From Marinobacterium mangrovicola (GTDB taxonomy: Bacteria; Pseudomonadota; Gammaproteobacteria; Pseudomonadales; Balneatricaceae), in NCBI RefSeq assembly GCF_004339595.1, contig NZ_SMFU01000008.1:620001-684000 (forward strand): a DNA stretch of 64,000 nt. Reading direction: 5' to 3'. Shown here one piece after another: positions 1 to 8,664 of the stretch (positions within the stretch are counted from its first letter, which is position 1; the number at the start of each line of letters is the position of its first letter). The position numbers were made by a program, and so were the translations under genes. The notes beneath the pieces are model-generated. The model was not told the origin of the DNA. It ran no database searches and was given only the letters and a program-made list of their open reading frames with translations.

Positions 1-654
1 CTGCTCGGCATGATCGCCAGTACCCAGCTGGCGCCGGGCGAACGGCTGCCGTCAGAGCGAAGGCTGGCTGCAGGGCAGGGCCTGTCGCGGGAGATGGTGC
101 GAAAGGCTACTACCCGCTTGCAGGCGGTCGGTTTCGTAGATGTTTCCCAGGGCCGGGCCAACCGCGTCGCCAACCTGGTGGAGCCGCACCTGAGTCTGCC
201 GCTGGAAGGACTGGGTGATGATCTGGCGTTTCAGTTACAGGTATTGGAGGTGCGGGCGTTTCTGGAGGGCGAGTGCGCCTGGTATTGCTCCACTCGGGCC
301 AGCGATGAGGAACTGGCACTGCTGGCCGAAGAGTATGCCCGGCTTTATGAGCGTGGACAGCGAGAAACCACCCTGGCCAGAGCCAAGGCGGACCTGCAGT
401 TTCACACTCAGATTGCCCGCTACAGCCACCATCTGCTGCTGGTCTCCTTCAGCCAGATCTTTTACGAGCGCTACTTCAACGCGATCTATGGTGTGCTTTC
501 ACGCACGCTGAAAAAATTCGGCCGCTATCCCGAGGGAATCCGCGGCCAGCATGCCGATATTCACCGCGCGATTCAGGCGCGGGATGCGGAGACCGCCCGC
601 CGTGTGGCCCGGGATCATATTCTCTATACCCGGGGATTGCTCGAGGCCGATTAA
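1..654 (+). CDS. GntR/FadR-type transcriptional regulator (5' partial)
   Basis: The reading frame is open to the left edge, so the N-terminus is cut off by the window; the first internal ATG at position 10 is unlikely to be the true start because the winged helix has already begun there. The remaining part shows a GntR HTH (PGERLPSERRLA, then LSREMVRKATTRLQAVGF) followed by an all-helical FCD-like ligand domain with conserved Asp/His positions (FHTQIARYSHH, DHILYTRGL). FadR-subfamily GntR proteins sense organic acids or amino acids. It ends 94 bases before the PuuC-type dehydrogenase on the same strand and may regulate it or a neighbour upstream of the window. The ligand cannot be told from sequence. 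Confidence 0.85.
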   Translation: MLGMIASTQLAPGERLPSERRLAAGQGLSREMVRKATTRLQAVGFVDVSQGRANRVANLVEPHLSLPLEGLGDDLAFQLQVLEVRAFLEGECAWYCSTRASDEELALLAEEYARLYERGQRETTLARAKADLQFHTQIARYSHHLLLVSFSQIFYERYFNAIYGVLSRTLKKFGRYPEGIRGQHADIHRAIQARDAETARRVARDHILYTRGLLEAD

Positions 655-674
655 TCTACCCCCTGGGGTGTATT
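655..674. promoter_or_regulatory. Polyamine-regulon dyad, copy 1 (upstream of puuC)
   Basis: On the minus strand this reads AATACACCCCAGGGGGTAGA, matching the 20-bp dyad AATACCYCCCAGGRGGTATT found at four other places in the locus. It starts directly after the stop codon of the GntR gene. A -10-like TACTCT lies at 696-701, about 21 bases further on, which would place the dyad over the -35 region as expected for a LuxR-type activator box. Confidence 0.6.
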
Positions 675-748
675 GGCTTCGCCCTTCAGGAGGCCTACTC
701 TCTACCTATCGTTAGTACAGTTACTAGTACCGTTTAAAAGGAGACACC

Positions 749-2233
749 ATGCATACGCTGGCTGAGTGGACAGCCCTGTCCGAGAAAATCGAGTTTCGTC
801 ACCAGGCATGGATTAACGGCGAGTTTCGCCCGGCAGCGAGCGGTGAAACCTTCCCGGCGATCAACCCGACCACCGAAGAGCTGCTGACCGATCTGGCCAG
901 CTGCGATACGGCCGATATCGATGCCGCGGTGAAAGCCGCCCGCAATGCCTTCAAGGCGGGCGACTGGTCCCGTGCGGCACCGGCGGAGCGCAAGCGCATC
1001 CTGCTGAAACTGGCGGATCTGATGCAGGAGCATTTCGATGAGTTCGCGCTGCTCGATACCCTGGATATGGGCAAGGGCATCACCGAGATGATCGGCATAG
1101 ATGTGCCTGACTCCATCGACTGCCTGCGCTGGAGCGCAGAGTGCATCGACAAGATCTACGGTGAAATCGCGCCGACCAAACCTACTACGCTCGGCCTGAT
1201 CACCCGCCATCCTATCGGTGTTATCGGGGCGATCACACCGTGGAACTACCCGCTGATGATGGCGATGTGGAAGCTGGCACCGGCACTGGCCGCCGGTAAC
1301 TCCGTGGTACTCAAACCGTCGGAAAAGGCCTCCCTGAGCTGCCTGCGTTTTGCCGAGCTTGCAAAAGAGGCGGGCCTGCCGGATGGCGTACTGAACGTGG
1401 TGCCGGGCTTTGGCCACACCGCCGGTAAGGCGCTGGCGCTGCATATGGATGTGGACTCTCTGGCCTTTACTGGCTCCACCCGTGTGGCGGGCATGCTGAT
1501 GCAGTACGCCGGTCAGTCCAATCTCAAGCGGGTCTGGATCGAAGCGGGCGGCAAGTCGCCGCTAATCGTGTTCGATGACTGCGGCGATATTGAAGCGGCT
1601 GCTCAGGGCGCAGCCATCGCTATCTTCACCAACCAGGGCGAGGTCTGCATCGCCGGCTCGCGCCTGTATGTGCAGAACGGTATCCGCGAGCAGTTCATGG
1701 CGGCACTGAAGCGCTATGCCGCGGAATACAAGCCGGGCAACCCGCTGGACCCTGAAGTGAAAATGGGCCCGATGGTGGACAAGGCGCAGCTGGAAACCGT
1801 TAACCGTTACATTGCTGGCGCTCTCGAAGAGGGCGGTAAGGTAGAGCTGGGTGGCATCACCGAGAGTGCTGAGAAAGGCTTCTTCTCCCAGCCAACGATC
1901 ATCACCGATACCCATGCCGATATGACCTGCGTGCGCGAAGAGATCTTCGGCCCGGTGCTTGCGGTGGCCGGTTTCGATACCGAAGAGGAAGTGATCGCCA
2001 TGGCCAACGACTGCGTCTATGGCCTGGGTGCGTCCATCTGGACCGATAACCTGTCCCGCGCTCACCGCGTCAGCCGCGAGATCGAAAGCGGTATGGTTTG
2101 GGTTAACACCTGGGGCGAAGGCGATACCACCATGCCGTTCGGCGGTGTCAAAGGCTCGGGCAACGGCCGCGACAAGTCGCTGCACTCGCTGGAGAAATAC
2201 ACCGAACTCAAGTCGGTCTGGATCAGCATCTAA
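749..2233 (+). CDS. puuC: γ-glutamyl-γ-aminobutyraldehyde dehydrogenase (PuuC-like ALDH)
   Basis: An NAD(P)-dependent aldehyde dehydrogenase of 494 residues, the same length as E. coli PuuC. It would oxidise γ-glutamyl-γ-aminobutyraldehyde, or free aminobutyraldehyde, to the acid during putrescine breakdown in the cytoplasm. Seen in the sequence: the cofactor-binding ITPWNYP motif, the general-base Glu in WIEAGGKSP (about residue 265; Ala replaces the usual Leu of ELGGK) and the catalytic Cys300 in NQGEVCIAGSR. The start follows AAGGAG at an ideal distance. It is the first gene downstream of dyad copy 1 and ends in a strong terminator, so it is probably monocistronic. Other aminoaldehydes are possible substrates; the PuuC call rests on overall similarity and on the polyamine context. 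Confidence 0.88.
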   Translation: MHTLAEWTALSEKIEFRHQAWINGEFRPAASGETFPAINPTTEELLTDLASCDTADIDAAVKAARNAFKAGDWSRAAPAERKRILLKLADLMQEHFDEFALLDTLDMGKGITEMIGIDVPDSIDCLRWSAECIDKIYGEIAPTKPTTLGLITRHPIGVIGAITPWNYPLMMAMWKLAPALAAGNSVVLKPSEKASLSCLRFAELAKEAGLPDGVLNVVPGFGHTAGKALALHMDVDSLAFTGSTRVAGMLMQYAGQSNLKRVWIEAGGKSPLIVFDDCGDIEAAAQGAAIAIFTNQGEVCIAGSRLYVQNGIREQFMAALKRYAAEYKPGNPLDPEVKMGPMVDKAQLETVNRYIAGALEEGGKVELGGITESAEKGFFSQPTIITDTHADMTCVREEIFGPVLAVAGFDTEEEVIAMANDCVYGLGASIWTDNLSRAHRVSREIESGMVWVNTWGEGDTTMPFGGVKGSGNGRDKSLHSLEKYTELKSVWISI

Positions 2234-2254
2234 GCTTTTCGCTTCTGACGAAAG

Positions 2255-2286
2255 CGCCCGCCCGGGTAACCGGGTGGGCGTTTTTT
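2255..2286 (+). terminator. Rho-independent terminator of puuC
   Basis: An 11-bp GC-rich stem (CGCCCGCCCGG pairing with CCGGGTGGGCG, one G-T wobble) with a four-base loop, followed by TTTTTT. Confidence 0.93.
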
Positions 2287-2413
2287 ATGTCCGACGCAGA
2301 GACTCTGGCTAGCCGGCGCTTTGCATCTGCTAAGATTTAAGTCTGTAATGTCGCTATCTGTTATCACTGATTGCTAACAGGGCTCCTGCCGCGGCAGAGG
2401 GACGGATATCCAG

Positions 2414-3955
2414 GTGCGCTATCGTTACTCCATCTATCATCTAGCGTTACTGCTATTTATCGCGGCGGCGGGAGGCATTGGTGCCTGGCAAGCGCACAGC
2501 GTTTCACGACTGCTGGAGCAGAACCGGGCGGATGAAACCCTGAATGAGCTGGCCCAGGTGCAGGCTTTCCGCGCTCAGGATCTGCTCAGCGATGCGGAAC
2601 ATGTGCTGGAAGCCTTTGCCGCGCACTTTGCCGCGTCCGACTATGTGTCCGCTGCGGAATTCAGAAAGTTTGCCAGCATTCTTTTGCCCGAACGGCGCGA
2701 TGTTTACGCGGTGCATTGGGCGCCACTGATTACCGCGGATGCGCGAGAGTCCTACGAGAGGTCGTTGGCTGCCAGGGGCCTGGCACCGCTGGGCATATTT
2801 GAGCTTGACCTGCCTGCACTCTCGCCGGTGGTCGCCGCCGGTCGGCCTTTCTATTTTCCGGTCACCTACAGCGAACCGATGGAGCGCAATCGTGCCGCCT
2901 TTGGGCTGGATATAGTGCCCCGTTTCAACGGCAAGCACGGCCCGGTCGAAATGGCCCGGCAGGGCAAGTCTTACACCTCGTATGCCTTTCCTATCGTGCA
3001 GGATGAAAATGGCCCCCTGGGTGTCGCCTTGTTTCAGCCGGTGGAGACGCAGACTCGCGGTGATGGTGAGCGAGAGTTACGCGGCTTCCTGATGTTGCTG
3101 CTTCGGCCCGAGATTTCCCTGACCGAGCGGTTGGAGCCGAATCGCTCCCAGCCCTATCACATGCGTTTGCTGGATCTAAGCGGTGAGTCACCCTTCCAGA
3201 TCTATCCGCGTAGCGAGCAGTCCTGGCCGTCCGGGCCGGAATACAGCTATCCGTTGGTGCTGGGGGAGCGACAGTGGCAGATCGATATCGCCTTTGATAA
3301 TGAGCCCTCGTCCAGTGCGGTGCCGGCACTGGTGTCATCGCTGGTGCTGTTGCTGACGCTGGTGATCATCGTTGCGCTGGGGCGTAGCTTCCGCCAGTCC
3401 TCTGAGCTGCTGGCGGCGAACAGCAAACTGTCACAACTGGCCAACAGCGATCCACTCACCGGGCTTGCGAACCGGCGGCGCATTGAAGAGAGGGCTGCCG
3501 AAGTGTTTGCCCTGGAAGCGCGCAGCGATAGCTTCAGCGCGGTCTGTGTTATCGATCTGGATAACTTCAAGGAGGTCAATGACAGCTTCGGTCATCAGCG
3601 GGGCGACAGGCTGCTGATCGAACTGGCAGAGCTGTTTCGGCGCTACATACGTGGTGGCGATGTGGCGGCCCGCACAGGGGGCGATGAGTTCGTGCTGTTG
3701 ATGCCCCAGCTCCGCTCCCTGAATGATGTCACCGGTATGCTCGACCGCCTTATAGAGTCGATGAATATGACCGTGGAGGGGCTGGATAAGACTCAGTGGG
3801 TTTCCGCCAGCATTGGTGTGGCGCTCTCCGAGGCGGGCTGCCGTGATTTTGAAACCCTGCAGCAGCGGGCGGACAGGGCGATGTATGCGGCCAAAAGAGC
3901 GGGCAAGAACCGTTATCTGATCTGGTCGTCTGAGCTCTCCCAGCAAACAGGGTAG
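2414..3955 (+). CDS. CHASE-like sensor diguanylate cyclase
   Basis: A membrane-bound c-di-GMP synthase of 513 residues with a GTG start. An N-terminal membrane segment (about 7-27) is followed by a periplasmic sensor of about 270 residues resembling CHASE domains (VYAVHWAPLITADARESYE and FGLDIV are typical), a second membrane helix (about 303-326), a short linker and a GGDEF domain. The active-site motif GGDEF is intact at 422-426, and the RGGD five residues before it fits the RxxD inhibitory site, so product inhibition is likely. There is no EAL domain. It stands alone between the puuC terminator and the converging potF1 operon. CHASE domains bind small ligands; a link to polyamine sensing is only suggested by position. 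Confidence 0.9.
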   Translation: MRYRYSIYHLALLLFIAAAGGIGAWQAHSVSRLLEQNRADETLNELAQVQAFRAQDLLSDAEHVLEAFAAHFAASDYVSAAEFRKFASILLPERRDVYAVHWAPLITADARESYERSLAARGLAPLGIFELDLPALSPVVAAGRPFYFPVTYSEPMERNRAAFGLDIVPRFNGKHGPVEMARQGKSYTSYAFPIVQDENGPLGVALFQPVETQTRGDGERELRGFLMLLLRPEISLTERLEPNRSQPYHMRLLDLSGESPFQIYPRSEQSWPSGPEYSYPLVLGERQWQIDIAFDNEPSSSAVPALVSSLVLLLTLVIIVALGRSFRQSSELLAANSKLSQLANSDPLTGLANRRRIEERAAEVFALEARSDSFSAVCVIDLDNFKEVNDSFGHQRGDRLLIELAELFRRYIRGGDVAARTGGDEFVLLMPQLRSLNDVTGMLDRLIESMNMTVEGLDKTQWVSASIGVALSEAGCRDFETLQQRADRAMYAAKRAGKNRYLIWSSELSQQTG

Positions 3956-4056
3956 AGGCCTTCGCCTGAAAACAAAAAGGCCGCCGGACCAAAACCCGAC
4001 GGCTTCCAGAAGAGGGGGAGCTCTGGAAAAACGGCTAACTCAGCTAACGCAGTGGG

Positions 4057-5160
4057 TTAGTCACCTGAGAGTACTGAACTCCAGGCTCGAGTCCGTATAC
4101 GGCCGGTTTTGATCGACACATCCTCCAGCGGGAACAGCAGATCCTGTTGCTCTTTCGGGATGTACATATGGGGATCGTTGCGGATCGCCTCCATCACCAG
4201 GTCAGTCGCATCTTTATTGGCGTTAGGGTATCCGGTCGCGTTGCTGGCGCGGGCGATCACGTCGGGACGCAGCATGTAGTTGATAAACTGGTGTGCTTCA
4301 TCCAGATGGGGCGCATTGCTGGGAATAACCATCACATCTGACCAGAAAGGCACACCCTCCCTGGGCAGTGACATCTGTACATCGATACCGTTGTTGGATG
4401 CACGAGCAATCTTGTTGGCCAGCGCCATGCCACCGGACCAGCCGACCGCCAGACATAGATTTCCGTTGGCCAGGTCCATACCGTAGCGTGCCGAGTTGAA
4501 GTACTTCACATAGGGGCGGATGCTGAGCAGCAGATCCCTGGCCTGGGCGTAATCACCTTTCTCTGTGGAGTGGGATGGCAGCCCCAGGTAATTCAGCGCG
4601 ATCGGCATGATTTCATCCGGGGCATCCAGCAGGCCAACGCCGCACTCTTTGAGTTTGCTGATGTTTTCCTCTTTGAAAATAATATCCCAGGTGTCCATAT
4701 CCACATCCGGACCCAGCGCTTTTGCAATGGCGTCTCGGTTGTAGCCGATCAGTGTGGTGCCCCACATGTACGGAATTGCGTAGTCGTTACCTGGGTCGTT
4801 GTTCTCCAGAGACTGCATGACATCGGCGTCCAGGTGGTTGCTGTTGTCCAGAAGTGACTTATCCAGCGACTGTATTGCCTTCGCATTGATATAGCGCTGC
4901 AGTGAGGTGCTGCTGGGAAACGCCACGTCATAGCCAGAGTTTCCGGAGAGCAGTTTGGATTCCAGCATCTGCGGGCTATCGAAAACATCATAGATAGGAT
5001 GGATGCCGGTCTCTTTCTCGAAGTCATCCAGAATCTGTTGTGGCAGATACTCTATCCAGTTATAGATGCGCACGACGGACTGGCTTTCTTCGGCCTGAAC
5101 TGCACCGGTCAACATGGAGGCGGTTAATAGCAGCGTCGCTTTGGTGAGTTGGGTTTTCAT
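4057..5160 (-). CDS. PotF/SpuD-type periplasmic binding protein, divergent paralogue 1
   Basis: A solute-binding protein of the spermidine/putrescine family with a clear signal peptide (MKTQLTKATLLLTASMLTGAVQA). The start at 5160 was chosen because it gives this signal peptide and has GGAG eight bases upstream; a longer frame exists. The fold motifs VVRIYNWIEYL, DFEKETG and YDVFDS match E. coli PotF, but the usual NWSDY is NWIEY and the GWxGD motif, whose Asp contacts the ligand amine in PotF, is GWSGG. The ligand is therefore probably not plain putrescine. It is the last gene of a three-gene operon behind the β-barrel gene (34 bases away) and a serine hydrolase. No ABC permease lies next to it, so it may feed the PotGHI system at 16-19 kb. 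Confidence 0.85.
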   Translation of the reverse strand: MKTQLTKATLLLTASMLTGAVQAEESQSVVRIYNWIEYLPQQILDDFEKETGIHPIYDVFDSPQMLESKLLSGNSGYDVAFPSSTSLQRYINAKAIQSLDKSLLDNSNHLDADVMQSLENNDPGNDYAIPYMWGTTLIGYNRDAIAKALGPDVDMDTWDIIFKEENISKLKECGVGLLDAPDEIMPIALNYLGLPSHSTEKGDYAQARDLLLSIRPYVKYFNSARYGMDLANGNLCLAVGWSGGMALANKIARASNNGIDVQMSLPREGVPFWSDVMVIPSNAPHLDEAHQFINYMLRPDVIARASNATGYPNANKDATDLVMEAIRNDPHMYIPKEQQDLLFPLEDVSIKTGRIRTRAWSSVLSGD

Positions 5161-5194
5161 TGTAATTCTCCGGTATAAACAGGCAGACGCCGGC

Positions 5195-6511
5195 TCAGAA
5201 GTTGTAAGCAAAGTAGAGTTCGAACACGGAAAAGTCGTCATCGCCGAAGAACTCCTTGGCGGCATCGCCCGGGCTCACCCGGCTGTAGGCGACGGAGGTG
5301 GCGATATTTTCACTGGGGTACCAATCCATGAACAGCATATTTTCCTTGCCGAAGTCGTCGCTGCTGACAGGTGCTCCGTAGATGTTTTTCTCATCCAGCT
5401 TGAAGTCATGATGGATGGCACCGATCGTCAGGTTCGGCTTGAGATCCACTTTCACCCAGACCTCATTGATCACCTGGTTGCTGTTGTTGAACAGGTAGTT
5501 GCCAGTCACTTCACCGATCACCCAGGTATCCCAGTCGATATAGCCTTTTGCCAGCGAGTTCCAGGTTTTCTGGGTGTTGTCACCCAGATCGTTGTCACCG
5601 GAAAAGTAGGAGTGGCGGTAACCGATACGCGGGTTGGTATCAAAGCCGGAAAAGGTGTATTCGGCCTGGGCGTACCAGGCGGATGCATCGTAATCCATGC
5701 CATCGCCGCTGCCGGTCTGGATGGCATACTCACCGGAGACAACCAGTTCGGGTAGCGAGGGCAGGGCCAGACCGATACCGCGCAGACTGTAAACCTCCAT
5801 GCCATCGACGGTGATATCGTCATTGTTTGACTCGATACCCAGCCCCATGGCGCCGATCATGCTGTACTCGCCCAGGTAATAATCCAGGTTGGCGCCGTTC
5901 ATCCTGTAACCGCCAAGGTCACCGTCGGTCTTGAGAGAAAAGCCCTGTACGCCGTAACTATCTGCCGTGTAGCTCAGTACTGCCGAGTCTTTGAACGCGT
6001 GGCGTGGAGCCAGCCAGAAGGCGGCATCTTCGAACTGATCCAGGTTGCCGTCCATAACGATAAAGCCGTTACCGATCATGAAGTCCTGATCACCGGCGGT
6101 AAACCGCCAGCCGTTCGATTCAAAGCCCAGGTAGAGCTGTTCCGTAGCCACATCACTATCAGAGCTGTAGGTGAAGCCGGCGGGGTCCCCATCACCGGTT
6201 GTGGTTGCGGCAACGACTGATGCGCCGGCAAGCAGGTCCAGTTCAGGCCCGAGTGAATAGCTGCCGGTCAGGCTCGGGGCGAGGAAGAACTCCTGCCAGT
6301 TGGCGTTTTCTCTATCCTCCAGCTCGCCAGTACGCTGGTTAATCACGCCACCGCCGAAGTTTAGATTGCGACTAAACAGGGCGGCACTGCCAAATGACAG
6401 GTTCAGCTCCGCCGATAGGTTGCCTTTGTCGATGTTGTACCCAGCCTGTGCAGCGCTTGCCGCCAGCAACAGCATAGAGCCCGATACCAGGTGTCCGATA
6501 GGAAGTTTCAT
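5195..6511 (-). CDS. Outer-membrane β-barrel protein, possible channel
   Basis: A secreted protein of about 438 residues. It has a signal peptide (MKLPIGHLVSGSMLLLAASAAQA), many alternating aromatic/hydrophobic strands, short Asp/Gly/Asn-rich turns, and ends in YFAYNF with a C-terminal Phe, the usual β-signal of barrels inserted by the BAM complex. The start at 6511 was chosen over the longer frame because AAGGAG lies nine bases before it. I do not recognise a named family; it looks like a barrel of about 16-18 strands. It sits between the serine hydrolase and the PotF-type binding protein in one operon, which suggests an outer-membrane entry route for the substrate of that operon (inference). 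Confidence 0.75.
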   Translation of the reverse strand: MKLPIGHLVSGSMLLLAASAAQAGYNIDKGNLSAELNLSFGSAALFSRNLNFGGGVINQRTGELEDRENANWQEFFLAPSLTGSYSLGPELDLLAGASVVAATTTGDGDPAGFTYSSDSDVATEQLYLGFESNGWRFTAGDQDFMIGNGFIVMDGNLDQFEDAAFWLAPRHAFKDSAVLSYTADSYGVQGFSLKTDGDLGGYRMNGANLDYYLGEYSMIGAMGLGIESNNDDITVDGMEVYSLRGIGLALPSLPELVVSGEYAIQTGSGDGMDYDASAWYAQAEYTFSGFDTNPRIGYRHSYFSGDNDLGDNTQKTWNSLAKGYIDWDTWVIGEVTGNYLFNNSNQVINEVWVKVDLKPNLTIGAIHHDFKLDEKNIYGAPVSSDDFGKENMLFMDWYPSENIATSVAYSRVSPGDAAKEFFGDDDFSVFELYFAYNF

Positions 6512-6590
6512 CTCTGGTTCTCCTTGGTTTTCATAAAGAAAATTGAGGGGCATGCCAGGCGGGGCCGTGCACGCGGCCCCGTCGTTATGG

Positions 6591-7865
6591 TTATTTTTTC
6601 AAGTGCGCGGTGATGGCCTTGAGTAAGCGAACGCTATCGGGGTCGAGCAGTCCCACCGCTTCGGGGAGCGTGGACTGTTTGACGATGACCACCTGGGAGG
6701 GGCGATCGATGAAGAGGTATTGGCCGTGGATACCGCCGGCCATCATTGACTGGCTGTCATCGTTGGTGACATACCACTGGCTTTTGTACGATGCGCCGGG
6801 GACCCAGGCATGGAAGTCCTCATCCTGGGCGTAGATGGCGGGGTCGCTGCCCTGGGCGATGCGCTCAATGGTATCGACATCGATAAGCTGCTCGCCGCGG
6901 CAGCAGCCGTTTTCGGCCAGCAGCAGGCCGAAGCGTGCCATATCCCGGGCGGTGGCGTTGAAGCCGGCACCACAGACGCTGCGGCCCCAGGGGTCCGCCA
7001 TAAAGTAACCGCTGGACTCGGCTCCCATCCGTGACCAGATACGAGTGAGAAGATCGGCGCAGGTGGTGGAGGAGGCTCTCTCCATGACCCAGGCAAGCAC
7101 TTCAGTGCAGGCGGTGACGTAATGAAAATGGCCGCCGTGTTCACCTTTCTTCCTCAATGTGGGGAGGTATTCGTAGAGCGAGGCGTAGTGCGCAAACTCG
7201 GCTGGTGCAGGCTGAAAGCCGCAGGCGTAGCCGTACTGTGAGCTTTCTGACCTGGGGTCGTCGTACTCTTCGCTGAACTCGATGCCCACTGCCATATCCA
7301 TCAGCTGGCGCACGCTGGCATCGCCAAAGGCACTGCTGGCGAGCTCCGGCAGGTAGTGATCGGTGCGTAGCGCACAATCCAGTACACCCTCGCTAATCAG
7401 CTGTTCTGCCAGGATTCCGATCAGCGATTTGGTTACCGAAAACATAATGTGGCGGTCTGTGGCTCTCTGTCCCGCCAGGTAGCGCTCGTAGACCACTTTG
7501 CCGCGGTGCAAAACCAGAAGAGAGTCGGCCTGAGTTGCCTGTAGCGCTTCGACAACGCTGATCTGCTGACCGCAGAGACTCTCGAAACAGAGGTTGTCCA
7601 GGTCTTGCGGGGCTTCAGGAAGCTCCCTGACCGGGCCACGGCCTGCCGGTACTTCAATGCTGGGACGCAGCTGATTCAGATGGCGAAACCCCCAGCGGCT
7701 GAAAGGGGGACGCATCCAGTTATCCCAGGTCACACGTTGGCAGGGCTTCGGTGGAAAGCCGCTCATCATCGGCGTCGGCTGTTTCGAGTCGGCTATTTCA
7801 GCACGAGCCTGTTCGTATCGGGCGGCGATCGCCTGCTGTTCTTCTGAGCATGTCTGATGGTCCAT
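6591..7865 (-). CDS. NylB/class C β-lactamase-like serine hydrolase, paralogue 1
   Basis: A 424-residue protein of the penicillin-binding/β-lactamase serine hydrolase fold, close in layout to 6-aminohexanoate-dimer hydrolase (NylB). The nucleophile motif is S143-V-T-K146; a Tyr in HYVTACTEVLAWV takes the position of the second motif, and GIHGQYLFID that of the third. No signal peptide is seen, so it should be cytoplasmic. It is the first gene of the operon leading to the β-barrel and PotF paralogue 1. A second copy (13156-14325) lies in the same locus. NylB-type enzymes cut linear amides of ω-amino acids, which suggests a γ-glutamyl- or acyl-amine amide substrate here, but esters cannot be excluded. 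Confidence 0.8.
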   Translation of the reverse strand: MDHQTCSEEQQAIAARYEQARAEIADSKQPTPMMSGFPPKPCQRVTWDNWMRPPFSRWGFRHLNQLRPSIEVPAGRGPVRELPEAPQDLDNLCFESLCGQQISVVEALQATQADSLLVLHRGKVVYERYLAGQRATDRHIMFSVTKSLIGILAEQLISEGVLDCALRTDHYLPELASSAFGDASVRQLMDMAVGIEFSEEYDDPRSESSQYGYACGFQPAPAEFAHYASLYEYLPTLRKKGEHGGHFHYVTACTEVLAWVMERASSTTCADLLTRIWSRMGAESSGYFMADPWGRSVCGAGFNATARDMARFGLLLAENGCCRGEQLIDVDTIERIAQGSDPAIYAQDEDFHAWVPGASYKSQWYVTNDDSQSMMAGGIHGQYLFIDRPSQVVIVKQSTLPEAVGLLDPDSVRLLKAITAHLKK

Positions 7866-7918
7866 TCTCGCGTCCTGAATTCCTGAGTAAGCAAAAGAAT
7901 GATTTATTTTTATTAGGG

Positions 7919-7964
7919 TAAAAGTTTTTAGTCAATAAAAATTTTATCAAGGTAAAACTTTTTA
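7919..7964. promoter_or_regulatory. Three operator-like repeats at 17-bp period, hydrolase/tetR divergent promoter
   Basis: Three near-palindromic 12-mers follow one another at exactly 17-bp spacing: TAAAAGTTTTTA (7919-7930), TAAAAATTTTAT (7936-7947) and TAAAACTTTTTA (7953-7964). They lie in the 154-bp AT-rich gap between the divergent hydrolase operon and the TetR gene, so they are the likely operators for the TetR protein. Confidence 0.6.
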
Positions 7965-8019
7965 TTCTGATAAAGCTGAGTGGTAAGATGCGAGAATATC
8001 CAGTAGATGAGGTCAGATA

Positions 8020-8634
8020 GTGAGCGGGTTGAGGGAACAGCAGAAGGAGATGCGGCGCCAGGCTATTCGCCGGGCAGCGGTGGAATTGTTTGAAAGTCAG
8101 GGGTACACGGATACGACCATCGAGCAGATAGCGCGGCAGGCCGGCGTGACTGCGCCCACCGTGTTTAACTATTTCGGCTCAAAGCAGGCGATATTGCTGG
8201 AGATCTTCAGAGATATCGATGATGCGGCTATTGCTGAGGCCTGTGGTTGTATCGATGACTATGCCGACCCGCTGGATGCGCTATGCCGGCTTGAGCAGGC
8301 GATCTCCGACTTGACCATAAGAGCCTTTCCCGCATCGGTCTGGCGAGAGCTGCTACCCGTGTTGTTATCCGAAAGTACCGGCGGGGTGTCGGATAGCTAC
8401 CGCAAATCCAATGAGCGCCTGCAGCACGCCGTAGCTGATGTGCTGGCAAAGATGAAAGTCAAAGGGATGCTGCGGGAAGACCTGGATGTGCACCTGGCTG
8501 CGCGCCTGCTCAATGAATACTCTCATATCCAGTTGATGCGGCTGACCAGCCGTGACGACTACGACCTGGACGCGCATCGCAAGGATGTGCGCGAAGTGAC
8601 CGGGTTAATCCTCTACGGCATGATCAAAAGCTAA
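8020..8634 (+). CDS. TetR-family transcriptional repressor
   Basis: A 204-residue TetR-family regulator with a GTG start after a GAGG-like site. The N-terminal HTH is clear at about residues 10-60 (RRQAIRRAAVELFESQGYTDTTIEQIARQAGVTAPTVFNYFGSKQAILLEIF). The C-terminal ligand domain is variable, as usual for the family. It is transcribed divergently from the hydrolase/β-barrel/PotF1 operon, and the shared gap carries a triple repeat that suits a TetR operator array. Repression of that operon and of its own gene is the simplest reading; the inducer is unknown. Confidence 0.88.
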   Translation: MSGLREQQKEMRRQAIRRAAVELFESQGYTDTTIEQIARQAGVTAPTVFNYFGSKQAILLEIFRDIDDAAIAEACGCIDDYADPLDALCRLEQAISDLTIRAFPASVWRELLPVLLSESTGGVSDSYRKSNERLQHAVADVLAKMKVKGMLREDLDVHLAARLLNEYSHIQLMRLTSRDDYDLDAHRKDVREVTGLILYGMIKS

Positions 8635-8641
8635 TACCAGC

Positions 8642-8664
8642 CGGTGACCGATCTCAGGTCACCG
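8642..8664. terminator. Possible bidirectional hairpin between tetR and luxR
   Basis: CGGTGACC and GGTCACCG form an 8-bp perfect stem with a seven-base loop between two converging genes; the right arm overlaps the end of the luxR-type gene. There is no clear T-tract, so termination is uncertain. Confidence 0.35.

Noticed and set aside
625-639. ATACCCGGGGAT inside the end of the GntR gene, resembling the dyad
   Set aside because: It is coding sequence, lacks the symmetric outer arms and lies next to the much better site at 655.
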